Notes under the pieces: generated by a model | The model's input: the letters and a program-made list of their open reading frames with translations, nothing else | What the model was told of the DNA's origin: nothing | The model's database searches: none | Program-made: the position numbers and the translations under genes | Part shown: positions 37,629-46,470 of the stretch, one piece after another | Layout of the letters: every line of letters starts with the position of its first letter | Numbering within the stretch: position 1 is the stretch's first letter | Assembly: GCA_947494715.1 (NCBI GenBank) | Contig: CANLWG010000015.1 | Location: 113,323-177,322, forward strand | Length of the DNA stretch: 64,000 nucleotides | From: an uncultured Flavobacteriaceae bacterium | GTDB lineage: Bacteria; Bacteroidota; Bacteroidia; Flavobacteriales; Flavobacteriaceae | Direction: 5' to 3'

Positions 37629-38606
37629 TTAGGCGGTGGTCTTGAGTGATTTTTCCTTTAAGGTATTCAGCATGGCGGCGGCAAGGATTACGGCTCCCTT
37701 AACGATCATAATCAGAAAAAAGGAAAGCCCTATAAGATTTAGGCTATTGTCCAACAAAGTCATAAAAAGTGCCCCGAAAAAGGTCCATATTATTTTTCCC
37801 TTCCCACCGAATAGGCTGGTACCCCCTATGACAACCGCCCCAATGACATCCAAGAGAATATTCTGTCCCATTACGGGTGACCCTGTTTCCAATCTGGCCG
37901 TATAGAATATGGCCCCGACAGCTGCGCAAAATCCACTGAACATATAGACCAGAATCAGCGTCCTATGAACCTTGACCCCTGATATTTTGGCCACTTCACA
38001 ATTGAGCCCAATGGCATAGATCCATTCCCCGAACAATGTTTTGTTCAATAAAAAGTAGGCCAATACCAGTACAAATACGCCGATAAAAACCGGTACTGGA
38101 ATACCAAGGAAGAAGCTGTAGGACATGTTGACAAAGGGTTCCGGTAAATTATATATATTCTGGGATTGTGTGCACCAAATGGCGAATCCACTAAAGAGCA
38201 TCATGGTGGTCAGGGTCACCATGAAGGCGGGCATACCAAATTTAGTAACGGATATACCGTTTACCATTCCAATGACCATTCCCACGAGCAACATAGTCAA
38301 TATTCCAAAGAAAATGGATTCCGGATCACTAAAAATAGAGGTGTCGGAACTCATGACATATCCCCCTGCGATACTGCAGACCGCAATAATGGACGTAACG
38401 GAAAGATCTATTCCTGCGGTTATCATCACATAGGTCTGACCTATGGCAACAACAAGCAAGGGCAATAGATTGTAGAGTATATTCCATGAGTTGTTCATGG
38501 TAAAGAATCCAGGTGCCAATAAAGAGGCCAGTACGTAATAGATAAGACAAACGTAAATTAGAATATTGGATGATTTGCCGTACCCCCCTTTAAAAAAAGA
38601 TTTCAA
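37629..38606 (-). CDS. Ribose-type ABC transporter permease (first permease)
   Basis: A 325-residue polytopic membrane protein of the BPD_transp_2 family (ITAGIDLSVTSIIAVCSIAGG, IGLNCEVAKISGVKVHRTLILVYMFSG, VIGGTSLFGGKGKI). It starts 15 bp after the apiosidase stop, placing sugar release and uptake in one operon. The pair of non-identical permeases with a double-domain ATPase is the standard ribose-class arrangement. Sugar ABC importers are uncommon in Bacteroidota, which mainly use SusCD with MFS or SSS carriers, so transfer from another phylum is possible. Confidence 0.92.
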   Translation of the reverse strand: MKSFFKGGYGKSSNILIYVCLIYYVLASLLAPGFFTMNNSWNILYNLLPLLVVAIGQTYVMITAGIDLSVTSIIAVCSIAGGYVMSSDTSIFSDPESIFFGILTMLLVGMVIGMVNGISVTKFGMPAFMVTLTTMMLFSGFAIWCTQSQNIYNLPEPFVNMSYSFFLGIPVPVFIGVFVLVLAYFLLNKTLFGEWIYAIGLNCEVAKISGVKVHRTLILVYMFSGFCAAVGAIFYTARLETGSPVMGQNILLDVIGAVVIGGTSLFGGKGKIIWTFFGALFMTLLDNSLNLIGLSFFLIMIVKGAVILAAAMLNTLKEKSLKTTA

Positions 38607-38621
38607 TGGTCTGTATTTAGT

Positions 38622-40010
38622 TTATAGGCCTGGTGCGTCAAAGTCCCGATTTTTTGAATCGATTACCAAAACCCAATCATGACCCTTACCGGATGAGGGA
38701 GGGTTGATCTTTATTGTATTGGATTTTCTTAAATCCTCTCCCGAAAAGGCGATCCCTGTTCTCGGATCAAACCACCATGTCCCAAAAGCCGATCCCGTAA
38801 GACTCTCGAGATTGACGTGAATTTCCTTACCTGTGGGAAAATATACCATGGCATAGCTACCATCCCTATCCCTAGTCGCTACTACGTAATCCGTGTTTTC
38901 TACCTGATCTTCCACGATGAGCTTCTGATCGGGTATTCTAGATAAAAACGGTCTTGACAACATCAAATTTTTTAGATGTTTTGCCTGATTGGCCATGGGC
39001 AGATCCAAAGCGACCATCCACGGTCTTAAAGGTCTATTGATCCCCTCCCTTTCTTGGGTAAACATCTGCCAAACGGCATGACAACCGTAGGTTTGGCCGA
39101 ATGCTCCCGCAAACACATTCCAATACATTTCCTTACGAATGTCTTCTGGAATACTATGGCCAAATTCATCGGGTTTAAAACAGTTGGGATGATCTTCATA
39201 AAGTGGCTCTCCGTCCAAAACAGGTTTTATTGGATCAAGATTATAGTCATGTACAATATGTTTAAAGGTCAATTTGTCCGGACAATGCCCTGTTTGGTGC
39301 ATATTAAAATCCAGCCATTTATCCGAATGGAACCATTGCGAGGAACCACCAAGCGTTGTGGGTTGCGGATGAAATGTCATTAGTGTTTCGTCGTATCCTC
39401 CCACTCCATCGACTACCCCTTCGGCCATTTCCCGGTAAACAGCAACGTCATTGGTATTATCCCTTGGGTTTCGATCTCCTCCAATGACCCAGATAATATT
39501 ATCCCTATCCTTATATCTATTCCCTAGCCATTTTCCGAATGCCCTCGCATTGTCCTCATTGAAAACTTCCGGTCCAACACCCCAGTGGGCCGTGTAAAGT
39601 TTATCTCCCCAAGTAGGTAACAGGGCAATGTACAGACCAAGATCATTGGCTTTCCCTATGACATAATCCACATGCTCAAAATATTCGGGATTAGGGGATT
39701 TGGGATTGTTATCGACCAAGGGTTTATGCCCATAGGGATTGGGGTCGTTTAGACCATCTATTTCCGCGAGAGCCACGGCCTGAATGACATTAAATCCCTG
39801 GGATGCCCTTTTTTCCAGATACTGGTCCACCTCCTCTCTATCGCAACGGTGAAATAATTCCCATGCCGTATCGGCAAGCCAGAAGAAAGGCTCTCCATTC
39901 TCCTTGACCAAAAAACGATCGTTATCGGAAACCCTTAAAGTTTGGGCCACCGTGTGGATTGAAATCAGCAAGATTGAACAGTGTATAATTCTTTTGGTAA
40001 TTCTTCTCAT
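38622..40010 (-). CDS. GH140 apiosidase-like glycoside hydrolase (DUF4038 plus C-terminal collagen-binding-like domain)
   Basis: A 462-residue exported enzyme with signal peptide IIHCSILLISIHTVAQ. The DUF4038 barrel opens with NGEPFFWLADTAWELFHR. Candidate catalytic acids are Asp179 in WVIGGDRNP and Glu268 in PVLDGEPLYED, which match the Asp/Glu pair of the GH140 apiosidase family by position. The C-terminal domain has GTWWFDPRTG, typical of the putative collagen-binding domain paired with DUF4038. GH140 removes D-apiose from rhamnogalacturonan II side chains. Here it leads an operon with an ABC importer and an ApnL-like lactonase, and no lipobox is seen, so it is periplasmic or secreted. Substrate in this organism may be an apiose-rich pectin. 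Confidence 0.85.
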   Translation of the reverse strand: MRRITKRIIHCSILLISIHTVAQTLRVSDNDRFLVKENGEPFFWLADTAWELFHRCDREEVDQYLEKRASQGFNVIQAVALAEIDGLNDPNPYGHKPLVDNNPKSPNPEYFEHVDYVIGKANDLGLYIALLPTWGDKLYTAHWGVGPEVFNEDNARAFGKWLGNRYKDRDNIIWVIGGDRNPRDNTNDVAVYREMAEGVVDGVGGYDETLMTFHPQPTTLGGSSQWFHSDKWLDFNMHQTGHCPDKLTFKHIVHDYNLDPIKPVLDGEPLYEDHPNCFKPDEFGHSIPEDIRKEMYWNVFAGAFGQTYGCHAVWQMFTQEREGINRPLRPWMVALDLPMANQAKHLKNLMLSRPFLSRIPDQKLIVEDQVENTDYVVATRDRDGSYAMVYFPTGKEIHVNLESLTGSAFGTWWFDPRTGIAFSGEDLRKSNTIKINPPSSGKGHDWVLVIDSKNRDFDAPGL

Positions 40011-40360
40011 ATATAAATCAATTTTGAACGGTATCCGTACAACAGAACCTTAGGCTTTATTAAATTAAAAAAAACTAACATCTTTTTCACTAAATCGACA
40101 AGGTCAAATATACAATATAAAACATATTTCATACAATAATATCATTTTTTTTCATACATTTTATACATGTAATTGTATATTTGTTGTCGCCTTTATCAAA
40201 AGAAGGCAACAGAAACCAAAAAGAAACTAGGCTGTCCGCCAACCGTAATGGATTTACCAGCAAGAAAAAGCAATTATACCTAATTTGGGTATACCCTCAT
40301 GGAGGTACGCTTCGGAACGAAGGTTGAATATAGGATTGCCCCAACGCGAAACATATCTTA
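40011..40360. promoter_or_regulatory. Divergent promoter region between apiosidase and transketolase operons
   Basis: Both directions carry a full TATATTTG match: minus strand at 40105-40112 and plus strand at 40176-40183. Between them are several operator half-sites (CATACAATA, CATACATTT, TATACATG, AATTGTATA) that look like degenerate versions of TTGTATACAA. The plus side then has a leader of about 170 bp with three compact inverted repeats: GGGTATACCC (40287-40296), TACC/GGTA around it, and CTTCG/CGAAG just after. Confidence 0.55.
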
Positions 40361-42406
40361 ATGGATAAAAAATTGAGTAAACGATCTGCGGATAATATTA
40401 GGGCCCTAGCCGTGGCAATGGTAGAAAAGGCCAAATCCGGGCATCCTGGAGGCCCAATGGGAGGTGCGGACTTTATGCATATTCTATATTCGGAATTTAT
40501 TAATTATGACCCATTGGATATGCACTGGCCCTTTAGGGACCGTTTCTTTATGGATGCGGGCCATCTTTCTTCCTTAATGTACGCCCAATATTTCGTATTA
40601 GGGAACTTTGAAAAAAAGGACATTGCTAACTTTAGGCAATGGGGTTCCGTGACTCCGGGACATCCCGAATTGGATGTGGCTAGAGGAATAGAAAATACAT
40701 CCGGCCCCCTAGGCCAGGGCCATACCATGGGAGTGGGTGCCGCCATTGCCGCCAAGTTCTTGAGTGCGCGTTTTGGCGATTGGATGGACTACAAGATTTA
40801 TGGCTATATATCCGATGGTGGAATACAGGAGGAGATTTCTCAAGGAGCGGGAAGACTTGCGGGCCACCTAGGGTTGAATAATTTTATTTTGTTCTATGAT
40901 GCCAACGACGTCCAGCTATCCACCAAAACCAAAGAGGTGACCTCCGAGAAAACGGCAATGAAGTATTTGGCCTGGGGCTGGAAAGTGGTTACCATAGACG
41001 GGCACGATCATGACGAGATAAGAAAAGCACTCAAGGAAGCCCATGAAGAACGGGAGAGGCCTACGCTCATTATGGGACGGACTATCATGGGTAAGGGAGC
41101 GATTGGAAAAGACGGTTCCCCGTACGAGGGATATACCGAATTACACGGTAAGCCCCTGGGGGACACCGGTGCGGACTATGAAAAAACGCTTAAAAATCTG
41201 GGCACAGACCCCAAAAATCCTTTTACTATTTATCCCGATGTCGAGAATTTCTATGATTCGGTAATTGAAAGGAAAAAAGCTGAAGCATTGGCCAAAAAGA
41301 AAGAAATAGCGGCCTGGAGGTCAAAAAATAAGCCCTTGGCCAAAAAATTGGAGCGGTTCCTTGGCGGGCGGCTTCCAACGCTTGATTTTGAATCTATAGA
41401 ACATAAAAAAGATTTAGCCACGCGGGCCGCTTCTTCCAATGTTTTGACCTATCTCGCCGATAAGGTTGAAAATATGATCGTTTCATCCGCCGACCTTTCC
41501 AATAGTGACAAAACCGATGGTTTCCTCCAGAAAACTACCGTAATGGGGAAGGGTGATTTTTCCGGGGCCTTTTTACAGGCCGGGGTTTCGGAGTTGACTA
41601 TGGCCGCGGTTGCCAATGGCATTGCCCTGCACGGTGGGATTATACCTGTGGTGGCAACCTTCTTCGTTTTCTCGGATTATATGAAACCGGCAATTCGTCT
41701 AAGTTGCATTCAGGAATTGCCTGTTAAGTTTATTTGGACACACGACGCCTTTAGGGTGGGAGAAGATGGGCCCACCCATCAACCTATAGAACATGAGGCA
41801 CAAATACGCCTCTTGGAGAAGGTAAGGAACCATAGCCATGGACAAAGTTTTTTGGCCCTGCGGCCTGCAGATTCCCAAGAGACCAGCGTAGCCTGGAAGA
41901 TGGCAATGGAAAATAACAAAACACCCACTGGTCTAATTTTGTCAAGACAGGGAATAAAGGACCTCCCAACAAACTCCATATCTAGATATAAGGCAGCCCT
42001 GGGTGCCCAAAAAGGAGGGTATCTAATTAAGGAAGAGTCAAATCCATATATGGTACTTGTGGCCAATGGTTCGGAAGTGGCAACTTTAATTGAAGCCGCA
42101 CACTATATAGAGGAGAGGTCGGGATTAAAGGTGAACATAGCCTCGATCCCATCTGAGGGTATGTTCAGACAAAATCCAAGAAGCTATCAAGAGCGTATCC
42201 TACCATCCAATAAACCCATATTTGGACTTACCGCCGGTCTCCCTGTGAATTTGGAGGCATTGGTCGGGCCCAATGGAAAGGTATTCGGTCTGGAACATTT
42301 TGGCTATTCCGCCCCGGCCGGAGTATTGGATGAAAAATTTGGGTTTACGGGAGAAAAGGTTTACGCCAAAGTGATGGACCATGTAAAAGGGTTATTTGAA
42401 TTTTAG
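40361..42406 (+). CDS. tkt: Transketolase (Bacteroides-type)
   Basis: A 681-residue full-length transketolase. The N domain has KSGHPGGPMGGADF, TSGPLGQGHTMGVGAAIAA and the ThDP segment ISDGGIQEE...YDANDVQLS. The pyrimidine domain has the catalytic Glu in AGVSELTMAAVANGIALHGG, then FFVFSDYMKPAIRLSCIQELPVKFIWTHDAFRVGEDGPTHQPIE and ILSRQ. This sequence style is that of Bacteroidota sugar-operon transketolases. It moves two-carbon units between pentose phosphates and would link erythrose-4-phosphate or pentoses from this locus to central metabolism. First gene of the plus operon, followed after 80 bp by the kinase. Confidence 0.92.
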   Translation: MDKKLSKRSADNIRALAVAMVEKAKSGHPGGPMGGADFMHILYSEFINYDPLDMHWPFRDRFFMDAGHLSSLMYAQYFVLGNFEKKDIANFRQWGSVTPGHPELDVARGIENTSGPLGQGHTMGVGAAIAAKFLSARFGDWMDYKIYGYISDGGIQEEISQGAGRLAGHLGLNNFILFYDANDVQLSTKTKEVTSEKTAMKYLAWGWKVVTIDGHDHDEIRKALKEAHEERERPTLIMGRTIMGKGAIGKDGSPYEGYTELHGKPLGDTGADYEKTLKNLGTDPKNPFTIYPDVENFYDSVIERKKAEALAKKKEIAAWRSKNKPLAKKLERFLGGRLPTLDFESIEHKKDLATRAASSNVLTYLADKVENMIVSSADLSNSDKTDGFLQKTTVMGKGDFSGAFLQAGVSELTMAAVANGIALHGGIIPVVATFFVFSDYMKPAIRLSCIQELPVKFIWTHDAFRVGEDGPTHQPIEHEAQIRLLEKVRNHSHGQSFLALRPADSQETSVAWKMAMENNKTPTGLILSRQGIKDLPTNSISRYKAALGAQKGGYLIKEESNPYMVLVANGSEVATLIEAAHYIEERSGLKVNIASIPSEGMFRQNPRSYQERILPSNKPIFGLTAGLPVNLEALVGPNGKVFGLEHFGYSAPAGVLDEKFGFTGEKVYAKVMDHVKGLFEF

Positions 42407-42486
42407 ATATGGAAAGAAAGTGATAATTTGCATAAAAGCTCAAGTAAAGGAAAACGCTCAATTGTAAATAAAGGACCCATGTGCCA

Positions 42487-44166
42487 ATGCATCAGGATAA
42501 TTACACAATAGGGATCGATTTTGGTTCGGATTCAGTGCGTGCCTTATTGATTAATACAGATACTGGGGAGGAATTACGCTCATCCGTTCATTACTATAAA
42601 AGATGGAGCGAGGGCAAATACTGTGATGCGTCTAAAAATCAATTTAGGCAACATCCACTGGACTACATTGAAGGTTTAACAACTACTATCAATAATGTTT
42701 TAAATAACGTTGTCGAGGAAGTCAGGAAAAACATTGTCGGTATCGGTGTAGATACGACGGGATCCACCCCTGTGGCCGTTGATAAATTTGGAACACCCTT
42801 GGCCCTATTGGATGGATTCAAGGATAATCCGAACGCGATGTTCATACTTTGGAAGGATCACACGGCGGTCAGGGAAGCGGAAGAAATAAATGATTTATGC
42901 AGGCGATGGAAAGAGGATTATTCAAAATATTCGGGAGGTATTTATTCTTCGGAATGGTTTTGGGCCAAAATATTAAAAATTTCAAGAGAAGACGCCATGG
43001 TCTACAAGGCAGCACATTCCTGGGTGGAACACTGCGATTGGATTCCATTTCTATTGACAGGCTGCACTGATGTTCTTCGAATGAAAAGAAGTAGATGTGC
43101 TGCGGGACACAAGGCCCTATGGCATGCATCCTTTGGTGGTTTACCTCCAAATGATTTTTTTGTTGCGTTAGATCCTATTTTGGACGGACTAAGAGATCGA
43201 ATGTTTACAGAAACCTATACTTCCGATATCCCCGCAGGAAACCTATCCCAGAAATGGGCCGAAAAACTGGGTTTGTCCACCAATGTTGTCGTTGCCGTTG
43301 GAGCCTTTGATGCACATATGGGCGCAGTAGGTGGACAAATTGAACCCCACTACCTAACAAAAATCATAGGAACTTCAACTTGTGATATTTTGGTTGCGGA
43401 GAAAACGGCTAACGCAAGACTTGTACAAGGAATTTGTGGTCAAGTCGATGGTTCCGTCCTTCCCGGAATGATGGGGTTAGAGGCCGGGCAGTCTGCATTT
43501 GGGGACCTATATGCATGGTATAGAAATTTATTGGCATGGCCAATTAAGCATGTACTTGCAAACTCTACGTTAATCGACCGACCCAAACAAAACCAAATAA
43601 TAGAGGAAACGGTAGATGCAATTATTACCCAGTTAAGTGAGGCCGCATCTAAAGAACCTATAGGTTCTTCCGGTGAACTTACCCTGGACTGGATGAACGG
43701 ACGCCGAACACCAGATGCCAATCAGTATTTGAAAGGGGCTATAACCGGTTTAAATCTTGGAAGTACGGCTCCAAAAATATTCAGATCCTTAGTAGAATCA
43801 TCTTGTTTCGGAGCAAAGAAAATTGTGGATCGATTTATTTCAGAGGGTATTCCCATCAAGGGAGTTATAGCTTTGGGCGGTGTCGCAAAAAAGTCCACTT
43901 TTATTATGCAAATGATGGCAGATGTTCTCAATATGTCTATTAAGGTAGCATCTTCCGATCAAACCTGTGCTTTGGGTGCCGGTATGTTCGCCGCAACTGC
44001 GGCAGGAATCTACGATGATGTTTCACAAGCTGTAGAAAAAATGGGGAGCGGTTTTGACAGAATTTACATACCTAATATGCAAAATGTGAGAGCATATCAA
44101 GTGTTATACGAAAAATATGGAGACTTATGCAATACTATGGAAACACACATCATGAAACAGATATAA
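42487..44166 (+). CDS. araB: L-ribulokinase-like FGGY carbohydrate kinase
   Basis: A 559-residue FGGY kinase resembling ribulokinase: IGIDFGSDSVRALLINTDTGEEL at the N-terminus, VGIGVDTTGSTPVAVD, HDWIPFLLTGCTDVLRMKRSRCAAGHKA and VAVGAFDAHMGAVGG, with a late ATP-binding block ALGGVAKKSTFIMQMMADVL. The track start at 42481 is GTG; I prefer the in-frame ATG at 42487. Ribulokinases accept several ketoses. There is no arabinose isomerase in the operon, so the substrate may be a ketose made by the apiose pathway, such as L-erythrulose, rather than L-ribulose. It is next to an AraD-like epimerase, 1 bp away. Confidence 0.8.
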   Translation: MHQDNYTIGIDFGSDSVRALLINTDTGEELRSSVHYYKRWSEGKYCDASKNQFRQHPLDYIEGLTTTINNVLNNVVEEVRKNIVGIGVDTTGSTPVAVDKFGTPLALLDGFKDNPNAMFILWKDHTAVREAEEINDLCRRWKEDYSKYSGGIYSSEWFWAKILKISREDAMVYKAAHSWVEHCDWIPFLLTGCTDVLRMKRSRCAAGHKALWHASFGGLPPNDFFVALDPILDGLRDRMFTETYTSDIPAGNLSQKWAEKLGLSTNVVVAVGAFDAHMGAVGGQIEPHYLTKIIGTSTCDILVAEKTANARLVQGICGQVDGSVLPGMMGLEAGQSAFGDLYAWYRNLLAWPIKHVLANSTLIDRPKQNQIIEETVDAIITQLSEAASKEPIGSSGELTLDWMNGRRTPDANQYLKGAITGLNLGSTAPKIFRSLVESSCFGAKKIVDRFISEGIPIKGVIALGGVAKKSTFIMQMMADVLNMSIKVASSDQTCALGAGMFAATAAGIYDDVSQAVEKMGSGFDRIYIPNMQNVRAYQVLYEKYGDLCNTMETHIMKQI

Positions 44167-44167
44167 G

Positions 44168-44863
44168 ATGGGCTACAAAACTCTAAAAGAAGAGGCCTAT
44201 GAGGCTAATATGCAATTGCCCAGTCTCGGATTAGTCCTATTCACATTTGGCAATGCAAGTGCAGTGGATAGGTATAAAGGTGTTTTCGCCATTAAACCAA
44301 GTGGGGTGCCTTACGTAGACTTAGAACCAGGGGATATGGTCATTTGTGATTTTGATTCAAAAATTGTTGAAGGCAAAATGCGTCCTTCCTCAGATACCAA
44401 AACGCATGCCGTTTTATACAAAGAATGGTCGGATATTGGCGGAGTGGTACACACACATTCCACCTATGGCACTGCTTGGGCGCAAGCCATAAAGGACATT
44501 CCTATTTTTGGAACTACCCATGCCGATCACCTGGTTGTAGATATCCCTTGTGCCTCACCCATGAAGGATGAATATATTCAAGGTAATTACGAACATATGA
44601 CAGGGTATCAAATCATTGATTGTTTAAACGAACGCGATTTGGATTACCATGAAATTGGCATGATTCTGGTAGGGAGCCATGCGCCCTTTAGCTGGGGAAA
44701 AACGGCAGCCGAGGCAGTGTACCATAGTGCCATATGCGAGGAAGTAGCCAAAATGGCCTTCCTTACCCAACAGATAAACCCCAATACTCCTACTTTAAAG
44801 GACGCTCTAAAGAAAAAGCATTATGAGCGCAAACATGGAAAGGATGCTTACTATGGTCAGTGA
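44168..44863 (+). CDS. araD: L-ribulose-5-phosphate 4-epimerase-like protein (class II aldolase fold)
   Basis: A 231-residue AraD-type protein. The zinc-binding residues are visible in HTHSTYGTAWAQ and the later GSHAPFSWGKTAAEAV, and ASAVDRYKGVFAIKPSGVPY matches the N-terminal phosphate-binding region. The canonical reaction interconverts L-ribulose-5-phosphate and D-xylulose-5-phosphate by retro-aldol chemistry. Here the usual partner AraA is absent from the window and the fourth gene is GH140-like, so a related C4 epimerisation is possible. It follows the kinase by 1 bp, indicating a tight AraB-AraD pair. Confidence 0.85.
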   Translation: MGYKTLKEEAYEANMQLPSLGLVLFTFGNASAVDRYKGVFAIKPSGVPYVDLEPGDMVICDFDSKIVEGKMRPSSDTKTHAVLYKEWSDIGGVVHTHSTYGTAWAQAIKDIPIFGTTHADHLVVDIPCASPMKDEYIQGNYEHMTGYQIIDCLNERDLDYHEIGMILVGSHAPFSWGKTAAEAVYHSAICEEVAKMAFLTQQINPNTPTLKDALKKKHYERKHGKDAYYGQ

Positions 44864-44933
44864 TGTTGAAGATGTATTTTATAAATCCTCTGGTTTATTA
44901 TGAGTAGATTCCCTTTTTAATCATATCGGTCCC

Positions 44934-46322
44934 ATGAAAAAATTAACACCCAGAATACGTCATACTGTCTTTCTCCTTCTAATGTCATGTCTTTGCTCAA
45001 ACAGTGACCAACTATTTGGACAAATGCAGAAATTGCAAATAGGAAACGACCATCGGTTTTTAGTAAACGAAGATGGAAGTCCCTTCGTATGGATCGGGGA
45101 GACCAATTGGTTTTTTGCGAAGTTGCCTCCCGCTACCCTGGATCTTATTTTGGAAGTGCGAAGTACACAGGGATTTACGGTAATGTCCGTGAGTTGTAGG
45201 GAAGATTTATATAATGGACTCGGAGGGCCGGGCAGCATAGCATCCCCAAATGAAGCATGGTGGTCCTACCTTGATCGGTACATTAAAAAAGCAGACGAAA
45301 AAAATTTATATGTTGCGATTACCTTGGGGTGGTGGGGACTGGCCAAAAACAATAGCGCAGAAGACTTGTTCACTTATGGCAAATGGGTGGGTAATCGATA
45401 TAAGGACAACGATAATGTTATTTGGCTGACCTTGGGAGAATCCGGTAGCCACAAAAGAAAAGAAACGTTGTCCGACTCCAAAATAGAAGCACTTGTAAAC
45501 GGTATAAGAGCCGGTGATACCGGTAACAAACTCTTGACCATACATGCGGACTATCAGCGAGGTTCAAGTATCTCAGATAACGGGGAACTTTGTGATTTTA
45601 ACAACTGGCAGACCAGTCAATGGGATGCCCCGACAACTTTACCACGTGCTAGTCCCCCAATCGGGCAAGGTACGGTGTGGGACGTCATTCAATATGACTA
45701 TAACAAAATGTACGATGGCAATCCAAGACCCACATTAGACTCCGAGGCCAAATACGAAAACAATAAGGATTTTTGCGGTTCCACGCCATTTGTTATCAGG
45801 CGCAGGGCCTACTTTACCATCTTTGCAGGGGCCTTTGGGCACACTTATGGAGCGGGAGGAATATGGGACGGACTGATTTCAAGGACCAGTTGTAGTGCAA
45901 GTGCATTGGAGGCTCTAAGATATCCAGGATCTATTCAGATAGGCTATTTAAGTAAATTTCTCCACGGTCTGAAAAATGACTTTTTAAAATTGTGCCCGGA
46001 CCAAAGTATAATTACTGATGGGAATTCTGAAGATTACGACTATCACATCCAAGCAACTTTGGCAAATGACAAAAGTTTTGCATTGGTATACTCCGCAAGT
46101 GATTCGCCCTATACCCTAGATCTATCCAAACTATCAAAAAAATCGATATCATCCTTTTGGTATAACCCTCGCACTGGTCAGTATCATACTCAAGAAAAAC
46201 TGGATTTGAACAAAGAGACAAAAGTTCAAAAATTCGACCCGCCCGGAGAATTTGGAAGTGAAAAGGACTGGGTTTTAGTTGTAGGGGAAATGGAACGTAT
46301 CAATCATTTTGCTTTTAATTGA
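44934..46322 (+). CDS. GH140-like (DUF4038) protein with altered catalytic motif
   Basis: A 462-residue paralogue of the apiosidase at 38622: same fold order, DGSPFVWIGETNWFF at the N-terminus, WVGNRYKDNDNVIW in the middle, and SFWYNPRTGQYH in the C-terminal domain. The signal region is hydrophobic with a Cys pair (LLLMSCLCSNSD), possibly a lipobox. At the position of the catalytic Asp in GGDRN it reads WLTLGESGSH (Glu169), while the second acid is kept as LDSEAKYE (Glu271). It may act on another linkage or be a binding protein. Last gene of the transketolase operon. Confidence 0.78.
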   Translation: MKKLTPRIRHTVFLLLMSCLCSNSDQLFGQMQKLQIGNDHRFLVNEDGSPFVWIGETNWFFAKLPPATLDLILEVRSTQGFTVMSVSCREDLYNGLGGPGSIASPNEAWWSYLDRYIKKADEKNLYVAITLGWWGLAKNNSAEDLFTYGKWVGNRYKDNDNVIWLTLGESGSHKRKETLSDSKIEALVNGIRAGDTGNKLLTIHADYQRGSSISDNGELCDFNNWQTSQWDAPTTLPRASPPIGQGTVWDVIQYDYNKMYDGNPRPTLDSEAKYENNKDFCGSTPFVIRRRAYFTIFAGAFGHTYGAGGIWDGLISRTSCSASALEALRYPGSIQIGYLSKFLHGLKNDFLKLCPDQSIITDGNSEDYDYHIQATLANDKSFALVYSASDSPYTLDLSKLSKKSISSFWYNPRTGQYHTQEKLDLNKETKVQKFDPPGEFGSEKDWVLVVGEMERINHFAFN

Positions 46323-46470
46323 GATATTTATAATACCCATTTAATCAACGGATTTTGGTGGAGTATCTAAAGATAGAATAGTCTAAGAAAACGTTCTTTT
46401 TACGAAATCGAAAAAAACAACATGGTATACAATAGTTTTGTCTACCGTAGTTGTTGATTTTACTATCGGA
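46323..46470. other. Convergent intergenic region
   Basis: The tail of the GH140-like gene and the 3' end of the sigma factor face each other. GGTATACAAT at 46424-46433 resembles an operator half, but the convergent setting argues against a promoter role. No strong terminator hairpin was found. Confidence 0.35.

Noticed and set aside
42487-44166. Apulose kinase as the function of the FGGY kinase
   Set aside because: The sequence looks like ribulokinase, and no apiose isomerase is present to make apulose; kept only as a possibility.
28000-46322. RuBisCO-like or OiaK/OiaX branch of the apionate pathway
   Set aside because: No RuBisCO-like protein or isoapionate kinase-type gene was seen; the decarboxylase route fits the genes present.
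46424-46433. GGTATACAAT between convergent genes
   Set aside because: It is only one half of the operator and there is no divergent or downstream promoter to control.
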